Positions 18,722 through 25,426 of a stretch of DNA of 64,000 nucleotides are shown here, piece by piece; position 1 is the stretch's first letter, and every line of letters begins with the position of its first letter. The notes beneath the pieces are model-generated. The model did no database searches, was not told the DNA's origin, and worked only from the letters and a program-made list of their open reading frames with translations. Made by a program: the position numbers and the translations under genes. Location: NCBI GenBank assembly GCA_030706405.1, contig JAUZOO010000017.1:1-64000 (forward strand), given 5' to 3'. This stretch comes from Bacteroidota bacterium. GTDB taxonomy: Bacteria > Bacteroidota > Bacteroidia > Bacteroidales > JAAUTT01.

Positions 18722-19486
18722 ATGAGACAGATTCTTTTATGTTTTATAGTTTTTATTTCGATTGATTTAAGAGCTCAATGGGTTCCTGTTGATACTTCTC
18801 ATATTCACGATTCAGTGATTAATGGTATCTATATCCCGAAAGATATTGAGGATTGTTTTAATGAACTTTCAAAACCTGATTATGGTGAGATTAAATCTTT
18901 ATTATTGATTATTTCAGAGGATAGTATTGAAAGTCAATTTAAAGGGACGGCTGATTTCTGGCATAATTGGTACTTTCATGAAACATCCAGATTGACAAAA
19001 TATTTTAATGACCTAGGGATTATGTATGCTAAAAATATGCAAGACATTATTTTGCATACTTATTATCGCAGATTACACGAATCTCCAATTAGATTTAAAG
19101 AAGAATTAGCAAAATATAAGGATATTGAAGCTCGTGAAGAAAAGGAATATCAGAATAAATTTCAACTTGATAGCATTAATGGAGTTTACATACCTAAAAA
19201 CATAAAAGAATGCTTTTTGCAACTTGATAAACTATTAACAAAAGAGGATATTAAACAAATTAAGAGTCTCAAAAGTAAAAGTGAGACTTTAGAATATCAC
19301 CATAGTTTAGGCATGTGGATAAGAAATAACTGGGGATTATGGGGCGGTTCAAGATTTCAGTTATATATGCATGACAGAATGAATGACGAGCCAGATGGAA
19401 TGTCTGCAAAGGTACTTGAGTTCTATTGGGAATGGCTGAATGGTATAAATGAAAATTGGGATAAATTTGACAAGAAAATAAAATAA
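18722..19486 (+). CDS. Cassette 3 gene: secreted protein with duplicated DUF6794-like domain
   Basis: The protein has 254 residues. The signal peptide (1-18, MRQILLCFIVFISIDLRA then Q) predicts export. Two copies of one domain are visible: residues about 33-115 (NGIYIPKDIEDCFNELSK to the ILHTYYRRLHE end) and about 151-245 (NGVYIPKNIKECFLQLDK to VLEFYWEWLN). Both contain the Trp-rich W-x-N-W/WIRNNWGLW section. The domain resembles DUF6794 of Bacteroidota, known only as a domain of unknown function. It is alone in its cassette; the start is 20 nt after the cassette head and the stop 4 nt before site C. Confidence 0.65.
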   Translation: MRQILLCFIVFISIDLRAQWVPVDTSHIHDSVINGIYIPKDIEDCFNELSKPDYGEIKSLLLIISEDSIESQFKGTADFWHNWYFHETSRLTKYFNDLGIMYAKNMQDIILHTYYRRLHESPIRFKEELAKYKDIEAREEKEYQNKFQLDSINGVYIPKNIKECFLQLDKLLTKEDIKQIKSLKSKSETLEYHHSLGMWIRNNWGLWGGSRFQLYMHDRMNDEPDGMSAKVLEFYWEWLNGINENWDKFDKKIK

Positions 19487-19490
19487 CACA

Positions 19491-19627
19491 GCAGCTAACA
19501 CAGGGTATACATCATGCGGGTTTCAGAGCAAATTGCAAGTTCAAAGCTCGCTGGCAAGGTTTGTCTCGGTTGATAGGGACGTAGCCACGCAATCCCGCAC
19601 TGCGCATAGCTGCGACCGTTAGCATTC
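19491..19627 (+). repeat. Site C: attC-like cassette boundary element
   Basis: It begins GCAGCTAAC (19491-19499), the exact reverse complement of the cassette-3 head GTTAGCTGC (18693). The interior keeps GCGGGTTTCAG, GCTCGCTGGCAAGGTT, TCGGTTGATAGG and CACGCAATCCCGC. Arms pair around GCGGG/CCCGC. It ends GTTAGCATTC (19618-19627), head of cassette 4. Confidence 0.88.
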
Positions 19628-19673
19628 ATTGCAAAAACAACGACAATTAAAACATACTTAAAATGTGATAATT

Positions 19674-20636
19674 ATGAAAAATGTGAAAAGAGATTTTTGT
19701 TACTTTTTAATAATAATTGGATTAGTTCTTTTTACTACTAATTGTAAAAAGGATACAAATGATAAGATTGACCCAATAATTACATGGTCAAATCCTTCTG
19801 ATATTGGTTTTGGGACTTTATTAAGTGACATACAATTAAATGCTATTGCTAATGTACCAGGTACTTTTGTATATTCACCTGGATTTGGAACTAAATTAAA
19901 TATTGGTTCAAATCAAATCCTAAAATTGGAATTTTCTCCATTAGATGGAAGTAAATATAATAATGCAAGCAAAACTGTTATTATTAATGTAACAGATGGT
20001 GGAATAATATTTAATCCAAACTTAACTTATGGTACAATGACAGACCAAGAAGGTAATGTGTATAAAACTATTAGCATTGGAACACAAACTTGGATGGCTG
20101 AGAATTTACGAACTAAACATTTCCGTAATGGGGATTTTATACAAAATGTTACTGATGATGCAACATGGGGCAAATTAACAACCGGGGCTTATTGTAATTA
20201 TAAAAATACAAATAATGCAGATACTATAAATAGATTAGGAAGATTATATAACTGGTTTGCTGTAACTGATTCTCGAAATATAGCACCGCTAGGTTGGCAC
20301 GTTCCTTCAGATTCGGAGTGGACAACACTAATAAATTTTGTTGGAGGAGAAAACCAAGCAGGAGGTGAAATGAAGGAAATGGGAACGATTCATTGGTTAA
20401 GTCCTAATACGGGAGCAACGAACTCAACTGGATTTACTGCTATTTCAGGAGGTCTTCGTTTTTCTTTTTTTGGTTCTTTTACTGACATTGGATGGTGGGC
20501 GAATTTTTGGACTAGTACTTCATTCGATGATTTTCATGCTTTGGATCGTGGTATCTCTAATATGCTTGAAAAATCTACTCACGGAATAGATGATAAAACG
20601 TATGGACTTTCTGTTCGGTTAATTAAAGATAAATAA
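19674..20636 (+). CDS. Cassette 4 gene: lipoprotein with FISUMP (major paralogous) domain
   Basis: The protein has 320 residues from the ATG at 19674; a GTG three codons upstream is less likely. A lipoprotein signal ends in LFTTNC, so Cys is probably lipidated and the protein anchored to a membrane. A short beta domain (about 30-115) precedes a Fibrobacter succinogenes major paralogous domain (FISUMP, TIGR02145 type). This has the hallmarks GTQTWMAENLRT, GRLYNWFAV, PLGWHVPSDSEW, GFTAISGGLR, FWTSTS and YGLSVRLIK. The family is a C-type-lectin-like surface domain of unknown ligand. Its stop is 8 bp before site D. Confidence 0.85.
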   Translation: MKNVKRDFCYFLIIIGLVLFTTNCKKDTNDKIDPIITWSNPSDIGFGTLLSDIQLNAIANVPGTFVYSPGFGTKLNIGSNQILKLEFSPLDGSKYNNASKTVIINVTDGGIIFNPNLTYGTMTDQEGNVYKTISIGTQTWMAENLRTKHFRNGDFIQNVTDDATWGKLTTGAYCNYKNTNNADTINRLGRLYNWFAVTDSRNIAPLGWHVPSDSEWTTLINFVGGENQAGGEMKEMGTIHWLSPNTGATNSTGFTAISGGLRFSFFGSFTDIGWWANFWTSTSFDDFHALDRGISNMLEKSTHGIDDKTYGLSVRLIKDK

Positions 20637-20644
20637 TAAACAAC

Positions 20645-20785
20645 GAATGCTAACAACAGGTCATAAAACATGCCGGTTTCAGTGTATTTTCGAGCATTTC
20701 GTCCCGCATCGTGGTTTGTCACGGCGGATACTTTCGCAGCACGCAATCCGGCACGTTTCATACTCGCGGACGTTACTAACCAAAC
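20645..20785 (+). repeat. Site D: attC-like cassette boundary element
   Basis: It begins GAATGCTAAC (20645-20654), the exact reverse complement of the cassette-4 head GTTAGCATTC (19618). Arms around CATGCCGG (left) and CCGGCACG (right) pair, mostly with A/G differences that allow G-U. The interior keeps GGTTTCAG and CACGCAATCC. It ends GTTACTAACCAAAC (20772-20785), the head of cassette 5. Confidence 0.82.
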
Positions 20786-20872
20786 TAACAAAAACGCATG
20801 TTGCCGTTTTGATTGTGTGTTGTGAGAGAATAATTAGTTGACAGTGTTAGCACTTTTATTAAAAATGAAACA

Positions 20873-22756
20873 GTGGAAATAGTGAAAAAAGCAATTGTAT
20901 TAGTACTTTTTGTTTGTATCGGATTATATTCTTTCGCTCAAAAAGCAACTGATGAAAATAAGCCGCAAAATCTGATAGAGTTAAAAAAATCAATTCAAAA
21001 AATATTAATTGAAACAAAGATACCAGGCACAGGAGTAGTCTTAGTATCGGGAGATGAAACTATCTTACTTAATGGTTTTGGGAAAGCTGATATTGAGAAA
21101 AATATTAATGCAAATGAAAATACGATTTTTCGACTTGGGTCAATTTCGAAAACTTTAGTAGCATTGGCAATCTTAAAATTGCAAGAAGAAGGTCGTTTAA
21201 ATCTTAAAGATAAAATAAAAGACATCATCCCGGAAATCAAATTTACCAATGCTTGGGAAGAAAAATTTCCCATTAGAATTGAAAATTTACTCGAGCACAC
21301 ATCAGGTTGGAAATATTGGAGTATGGCAGAACTTGGCAGCGATGATCCCAAACCCAAAACGCTAAAAGAAGCACTTGATTTTTATCCTAAGACCAGGACG
21401 TCCTTATTTGTTCCAGGAACAAGAATAATGGAAAGTAATGTCGGGATTGCTGTTGCAGCTTATATTGTTGAAAAAGTGTCTGGAACCACCTTCGAAAATT
21501 TTATGGACGAAACTTTCTTCAAACCTATGGGAATTCAAACAATGTCCTTTATTCAAACGGAACAATACAAAAAATTCGGAGCTTCTTTGTATGAAAATAA
21601 TATTAAATTAAATTACCTCAATATTATTTATCGACCTGCAGCAGCTCTCAATAGTTCGCCGGCTGATATGGCAAAATTTCTTAAATTTTTTATAAACAGA
21701 GGCAAAATAAACAATATTCAATTGCTTACCGATTCATCCCTATGCAGAATGGAAAGAGCTGGTAGTCTTCAAAAAAACATATCGAAATTTGAGCTTTATA
21801 GCGGTAATGGGCTATCCAATGAATCCTCTTTATTTAAAGGGTTTAAGTATCATGGTTTTTCCGGAAGTCTTCCTGGTGCCTATGCCGAGTTTGGATATAT
21901 TAGAGAAAATAATATGGGTTATGCCGTTATGATTAACAATGGCGCTATAGAACCTTTGGAAAAAATAGTCAGTTTAATAAAATACTATCAAACAAAAGAT
22001 TTAAAACAAAAATCGGTTACAATTGATACTGAAAAGCATAAAATTGATATAGATCCATCTGGATATTATACATGTATTATTCCTAAATTAGATCCAATCA
22101 AAGCCTTAGAACTCATTAAAAATATTCATAAAGTCTGGATAAAAAACGACACTATATATATAAAACGTCTTATGGATGGTGGTTCGTTAGCAAAATTTAT
22201 TTCTGTTGGCAACAATGAGTTTAGATCAGTCGAAACGAATCAAATAGGGTTAGTTTTGATAAACGATCCATTAGAAGGCAATATGATTGGGCTTAATTTA
22301 AAAAAGATTTCACCTTTGTGGGCTTACACCCTACTTTCCATTTTTTATTTATTTTTTATAGTACTTTTTAGTTCAATAGTTTTTGGAGTTATATCAGTAT
22401 TTGTCTATTTGTTTGGGAAAAAGAAAAGTAAAATTGCTTTGTTAATTAGCTTATTGCCAATTATTACATATTCATTTATTTTAATGGTCGCTGTTTTGTT
22501 AAAATCAACAATACACAATAGATACGATATGTTTCAAATAATTGGTACAATGAATCCAATTTCAATTCTAATTTTAATTTGCAGTATTTGTTACGTTTTG
22601 GCTACAGTTTGGGCTTTATTCTATATATACAAAAAATATCATGATAGCATGTCTAGAATTTTCTATATTCATTCAGCATTAGCTACAATACTAAACATGA
22701 TATTTATGCTTTATTTTTTTAGTAATGGATTAATAGGTGTTCCAACATGGTTTTGA
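20873..22756 (+). CDS. Cassette 5 gene: serine beta-lactamase-fold protein with C-terminal membrane domain
   Basis: The protein has 627 residues. A signal peptide (ending LYSFAQ) is followed by a beta-lactamase/class C-PBP-like domain (about 30-380): S90-x-x-K93 in LGSISKTL, LLEHTSGW, PGTRIMESNVGI and HGFSGSLPG. The usual Tyr of the YxN motif (normally PGTxFxYSNxGY) is Glu here, so hydrolytic activity is doubtful. After about 100 residues come four or five hydrophobic helices (about 485-627), so it is membrane-anchored with the domain outside. Starts: GTG at 20873, or GTG at 20882, which gives the cleaner signal peptide. It is the largest cassette; it could be an inactive sensor or esterase. 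Confidence 0.82.
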   Translation: MEIVKKAIVLVLFVCIGLYSFAQKATDENKPQNLIELKKSIQKILIETKIPGTGVVLVSGDETILLNGFGKADIEKNINANENTIFRLGSISKTLVALAILKLQEEGRLNLKDKIKDIIPEIKFTNAWEEKFPIRIENLLEHTSGWKYWSMAELGSDDPKPKTLKEALDFYPKTRTSLFVPGTRIMESNVGIAVAAYIVEKVSGTTFENFMDETFFKPMGIQTMSFIQTEQYKKFGASLYENNIKLNYLNIIYRPAAALNSSPADMAKFLKFFINRGKINNIQLLTDSSLCRMERAGSLQKNISKFELYSGNGLSNESSLFKGFKYHGFSGSLPGAYAEFGYIRENNMGYAVMINNGAIEPLEKIVSLIKYYQTKDLKQKSVTIDTEKHKIDIDPSGYYTCIIPKLDPIKALELIKNIHKVWIKNDTIYIKRLMDGGSLAKFISVGNNEFRSVETNQIGLVLINDPLEGNMIGLNLKKISPLWAYTLLSIFYLFFIVLFSSIVFGVISVFVYLFGKKKSKIALLISLLPIITYSFILMVAVLLKSTIHNRYDMFQIIGTMNPISILILICSICYVLATVWALFYIYKKYHDSMSRIFYIHSALATILNMIFMLYFFSNGLIGVPTWF

Positions 22757-22842
22757 TGTCTAAATCAATTCTTTTAAAAATTTGAAGTCATGGCAACTCC
22801 AAAAAATTACAGGAAAAATACAGGTATTAACAAATAAAGTTC

Positions 22843-22981
22843 GGTTGGCACACACAGTATATACTCCATAGGGGGTTCAGAGGAATTCCAAGCGCTTTAC
22901 TCGCTTGCAAGGTTCATATCGGTGGATATGGAAGCGTCCACGAAACCCCCTACGTAGCATATACTAAACGTTAGCGGTTAG
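22843..22981 (+). repeat. Site E: attC-like cassette boundary element, near-copy of site B
   Basis: The tail box GGTTGGCACAC (22843-22853) is only a loose complement of the cassette-5 head GTTACTAACCAAAC. From 22854 it matches site B at about 110 of 121 positions. Arms 22856-22875 and 22946-22965 pair. It ends GTTAGCGGTTAG (22970-22981), head of cassette 6. It starts 86 bp after the preceding stop codon, farther than the other sites. Confidence 0.85.
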
Positions 22982-23042
22982 TTAAACAGTCGACTAGGCA
23001 ATGATTTGAATAGATAAACTTTAATGATTAAAAATTAGAAAC

Positions 23043-23447
23043 ATGGAAAGATTATTTACAATTTTGACTTTATCCTTATTCTTTGTTTGTTGTACTACTG
23101 CACAAACGGTAATAGTCAACCCAGACGGGACACATTCAACGGTGATTAATAATGGTAGTACATCAACAATCGTTAATCCAGATGGAACACATTCGACAGT
23201 TATTAATAACGGTGCTACTTCGACAATTGTTAATCCAAATGGGACACATTCAACGGTGATTAATAGTGGTAGTACATCAACAATTGTTAATCCAGCCGTA
23301 TCACAATCGACAATTACCAAGAATGAAGTGACATCACCTTCTGTTAACCCGATTAAGACGGATTCTATCCAAATCAATATTGCCGATACAACAAAAACTG
23401 TTAATGCTTCTTGTAAGAAAAATAAAAAGAATAAAGGGAAAAAATAG
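23043..23447 (+). CDS. Cassette 6 gene: small secreted protein with 19-residue tandem repeats
   Basis: The protein has 134 residues. The signal peptide ends CCTTAQ. Residues 23-98 are four tandem 19-residue repeats of the form TIVNPDGTHSTVINNGSTS; the first three are nearly identical and the fourth has decayed (NPAVSQSTITKNEVTS). The tail is strongly basic (CKKNKKNKGKK). It is presumably periplasmic or cell-surface. I know similar NPDGTHS-repeat proteins in Bacteroidota but no function. The minus-strand open frame of 158 codons opposite is a mirror of the repeats, not a gene. It starts 61 bp after the cassette head and stops 17 bp before the tail motif. Confidence 0.65.
   Translation: MERLFTILTLSLFFVCCTTAQTVIVNPDGTHSTVINNGSTSTIVNPDGTHSTVINNGATSTIVNPNGTHSTVINSGSTSTIVNPAVSQSTITKNEVTSPSVNPIKTDSIQINIADTTKTVNASCKKNKKNKGKK
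23109..23336. repeat. Four 57-bp tandem repeats within a CDS
   Basis: The 57-bp unit (19 codons) is repeated four times from 23109, with high identity between the first three. Length keeps reading frame, so copy-number change would alter protein length only. Confidence 0.85.
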
Positions 23448-23464
23448 ACAAGACAAAACAAAAA

Positions 23465-23647
23465 CCAACCGCTAATCGAGATGGCCGGTAGCTCCAAAAG
23501 GCTACCGGAACATCTATCACCCCCCGACCGGCGTGCGTTTATTCGCTATCGCTCATGAGAAAAGTTGGAACGCGTGCCGAGTATTATAGTCTCATCGAAG
23601 GTAAACACGCGTGAGCCAAGGTTGAGATTGTTGAAATGTTGTGGCAG
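23465..23647 (+). repeat. Site F: divergent cassette boundary with internal hairpins
   Basis: It begins CCAACCGCTAAT (23465-23476), complementary to the cassette-6 head GTTAGCGGTTAG at 10 of 12 positions. Unlike sites A-E it carries a strong hairpin (23480-23514, CCGGTAGC/GCTACCGG core) and a GGCGTGCGTT/AACGCGTGCC stem (23531-23578). The right end has 23620-23643, which matches 17416-17439 at 22 of 24 positions and finishes in GTTGTGG. The right boundary at 23647 is my inference. Confidence 0.55.
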
Positions 23648-23682
23648 ATAAAAAAACGCTCCGGCGATAAATACCAGATAAT

Positions 23683-24000
23683 ATGAAAAACATTTTTATT
23701 GCATTGATTATTGGACTTTCCGCTGCGATTATTGACGTAGTTCCAATGATTATTCAACGAATTGATAAAGCAGCTTGCATTTCGGCTTTTATACAATGGA
23801 TTGTACTAGGATTAATTATTCCCTATGTAAACTGGGATATGCAACCTTGGTTAAAAGGATTATTAATAGCTGAATTGGCAGCATTGCCGATAATGGTTTT
23901 AGTATTTTCAAAAGAGCCAAAATCAATTATTCCGATAATTATATTTTCTGCGATTCTTGGTATTGCAGTTGGATTAGCAGGAGCAAGATTTGTTAAATAA
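23683..24000 (+). CDS. Cassette 7 gene: small integral membrane protein
   Basis: The protein has 105 residues with about four hydrophobic helices (residues 3-24, 34-52, 60-78 and 83-102) and little else. The loop motifs DVVPMIIQ and PWLKGL between helices look conserved, and I have a general impression of similar hypothetical membrane proteins in Bacteroidota. No transport or catalytic motif is visible. It is flanked by two direct copies of a 55-60 bp repeat (about 23530-23588 and 24060-24116), so it may be a separate type of mobile unit at the right end of the array. Confidence 0.6.
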   Translation: MKNIFIALIIGLSAAIIDVVPMIIQRIDKAACISAFIQWIVLGLIIPYVNWDMQPWLKGLLIAELAALPIMVLVFSKEPKSIIPIIIFSAILGIAVGLAGARFVK

Positions 24001-24059
24001 TTGATTCGAGCTATGAAGATTGAAAAATGTACAATGCAGGACTTTAATGAAACCCTAGC

Positions 24060-24116
24060 TGGCGCGCGTTTTTCGCTATCGTTCATGAGAAAATTGCAAC
24101 GCGTGGCGATATTACA
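24060..24116 (+). repeat. Site G: second copy of the site-F internal repeat
   Basis: GGCGCGCGTTTTTCGCTATCG, then TTCATGAGAAAA and CAACGCGTGGCGA, matches 23530-23588 with few changes. Each copy folds on its GCGCGTT/AACGCG ends. A weaker similarity (AACGCGCTCC near 24222, AACGCTCC near 23655) continues downstream. The rest of 24001-24328 contains only the hairpin at 24271. Confidence 0.65.
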
Positions 24117-24270
24117 GCCATTTTCATTTTTTCGGACGAGAGATCGCCTATGGCTAAGTTGTAACGACAATTGCGAAGCAAGATTATAGTTGTGATTGAA
24201 AAATAGAAAGTTGTATAAATAAACGCGCTCCAGTCGGGTTGCAATGGAACCGGATATCGGTAACTTTTTG

Positions 24271-24307
24271 TCCGGCAAAGTAAAGCCAATAGCTATACTT
24301 TGCCGGA
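24271..24307. repeat. Perfect 12-bp hairpin at the right edge of the island
   Basis: TCCGGCAAAGTA (24271-24282) and TACTTTGCCGGA (24296-24307) are exact complements with a 13-nt loop. It lies just past the stop of the minus-strand gene ending at 24329. It lacks a T-run on either strand, so it may protect or weakly terminate the transcript rather than act as a classic terminator. Confidence 0.6.
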
Positions 24308-24328
24308 GTGTGGGTTTACTGCAATAAG

Positions 24329-24661
24329 TTACTGCTCGTTATTCCGGGTTTCGGGTTCGCGGATATTTCTGCAAAAATGGGCATGGTGATGATGAAAACG
24401 TTCGCGTTCTTCGGGCGTCATGGTTTCCCACCTTTCGCGGAAATTCCTTCGCCAGTGGTGCGCATGCCGGGCATGATGTCCGCCCATTCCGCCTAAAAGC
24501 AACCGGGATAAAACAAGAAGTCCTACTGCCTGCCAAAAATCAATTACCGGCAGATGAAATATTGCGGGCAACAAAGCGTTCCACAACAACATGGTTACAT
24601 AGCCAAAACCGGCCATGGCAACTACAACTAAAGGGATAAATAAATACCATCTTTTTTTCAT
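24329..24661 (-). CDS. Small membrane protein with His-rich cytoplasmic tail, sigma-factor partner
   Basis: The protein has 110 residues from the ATG at 24661 (MKKRWYLF); an upstream TTG at 24670 is unlikely. Two hydrophobic segments (about 5-28 and 38-58) are followed by a His/Arg/Glu-rich tail (GGHHARHAHHWRRNFRERW, MTPEERERF, HHHHAH). The tail could bind metal or protein. It starts 11 nt after the stop of the ECF sigma factor gene, so the two form an operon. By position it could modulate the sigma factor, but it has no known anti-sigma domain. The family is not named. Confidence 0.7.
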   Translation of the reverse strand: MKKRWYLFIPLVVVAMAGFGYVTMLLWNALLPAIFHLPVIDFWQAVGLLVLSRLLLGGMGGHHARHAHHWRRNFRERWETMTPEERERFHHHHAHFCRNIREPETRNNEQ

Positions 24662-24672
24662 ACTATTCAATT

Positions 24673-25281
24673 TTAAACCGTTAATAATTCGTCGTATAAA
24701 ACCTGTAAGTGTTCGCGCAGGTAAAGCACTGCATACCGTTTCCGGGATATAAGCGTATTGACAGGTTCGCCTGTTTTCTGGGAGATTTCTTTATAAGACA
24801 GGCCTTTCATCTCGGTAAGTTCAAAGACTTCCCGCTGTTCGGGGGGCAATTGTGCCAGCGCAATCTCCAGCTCTGCCCATACGAGCGATCGTAAATATTC
24901 TGTTTCGGGAGTACTTCCATTATCAAACATTAATTCGCTTATTTCATCAAGGATATTGTCCGTGTCATCGTCATCAGTATAGTCGCGCAGTGACTCGGTC
25001 TTCTTTTTTCGATACCAGTCGGTAATACGGTTGCGCGTTACGGTATAAAGCCAGCCTGTCATCTGATCGATGGGTTTGAGGTACTGATCGGCCTCGGCCA
25101 ATTGAAAGAAAACATCTTGTAATATATCGTCGGCATCCTCAACAGTGTTTACACGCTTGCGGATAAATCCCTGCAAGCGACTTTTGTATTTCTTTACTAT
25201 TTCCGTTATGTTATTTTGAGGCGCCACGTTGCAATGTTTTATTTTCTTTAGTAAAGGTTTCGGAATACTTAAAGGTGCCAA
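24673..25281 (-). CDS. ECF-type RNA polymerase sigma factor
   Basis: Up to 202 residues. Region 2 contains EDADDILQDVFFQLAEA and GWLYTVTRNRITDWYRKK, the core-binding and -10-recognition helices. An acidic linker (DDDDTDN) follows, then region 4 with LPPEQREVFELTEMKGLSYK and EISQKTGEPVNTLISRKRYA, a -35-binding HTH. The frame opens with TTG at 25281. A GTG at 25227, just before APQNNITEIVKKY, fits the usual family N-terminus better. It directs polymerase to a set of promoters that cannot be deduced here. It is in an operon with the small His-rich membrane protein and distinct from the PUL sigma factor at 51840. Confidence 0.9.
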   Translation of the reverse strand: MAPLSIPKPLLKKIKHCNVAPQNNITEIVKKYKSRLQGFIRKRVNTVEDADDILQDVFFQLAEADQYLKPIDQMTGWLYTVTRNRITDWYRKKKTESLRDYTDDDDTDNILDEISELMFDNGSTPETEYLRSLVWAELEIALAQLPPEQREVFELTEMKGLSYKEISQKTGEPVNTLISRKRYAVLYLREHLQVLYDELLTV

Positions 25282-25371
25282 ATTTCATCTCCTTATTTAG
25301 GTAGACGATTTACGCGGAAGAATATTTTAAACAAATGAAATAAATTTACAATCGGAAGGAATCGGCATAAT

Positions 25372-25413
25372 ACAAAAACACCCGGAGAAGTCGAATCCTC
25401 CGGGTGTTTTTGT
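25372..25413 (-). terminator. Strong intrinsic terminator
   Basis: A 16-bp perfect stem (25372-25387 with 25398-25413, core CACCCGGAG/CTCCGGGTG) with flanking A5/T5 tracts and a 10-nt loop. It lies 14 bp after the stop of the DUF362 gene (25427). The symmetric tracts mean it could also act on plus-strand transcripts. Confidence 0.9.
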
Positions 25414-25426
25414 ATGTGCGGCAAGT

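Noticed and set aside
23021-23497. 158-codon minus-strand ORF opposite cassette 6
   Set aside because: It mirrors the 57-bp repeats of the real plus-strand gene and runs into the flanking cassette-boundary sequence; no start context.
17301-23647. CRISPR array
   Set aside because: The repeats are over 130 bp, diverge in sequence and separate genes rather than short spacers.
23823-24278. 151-codon minus-strand ORF
   Set aside because: It overlaps the membrane gene and the repeat at 24060 antisense; composition is not protein-like.
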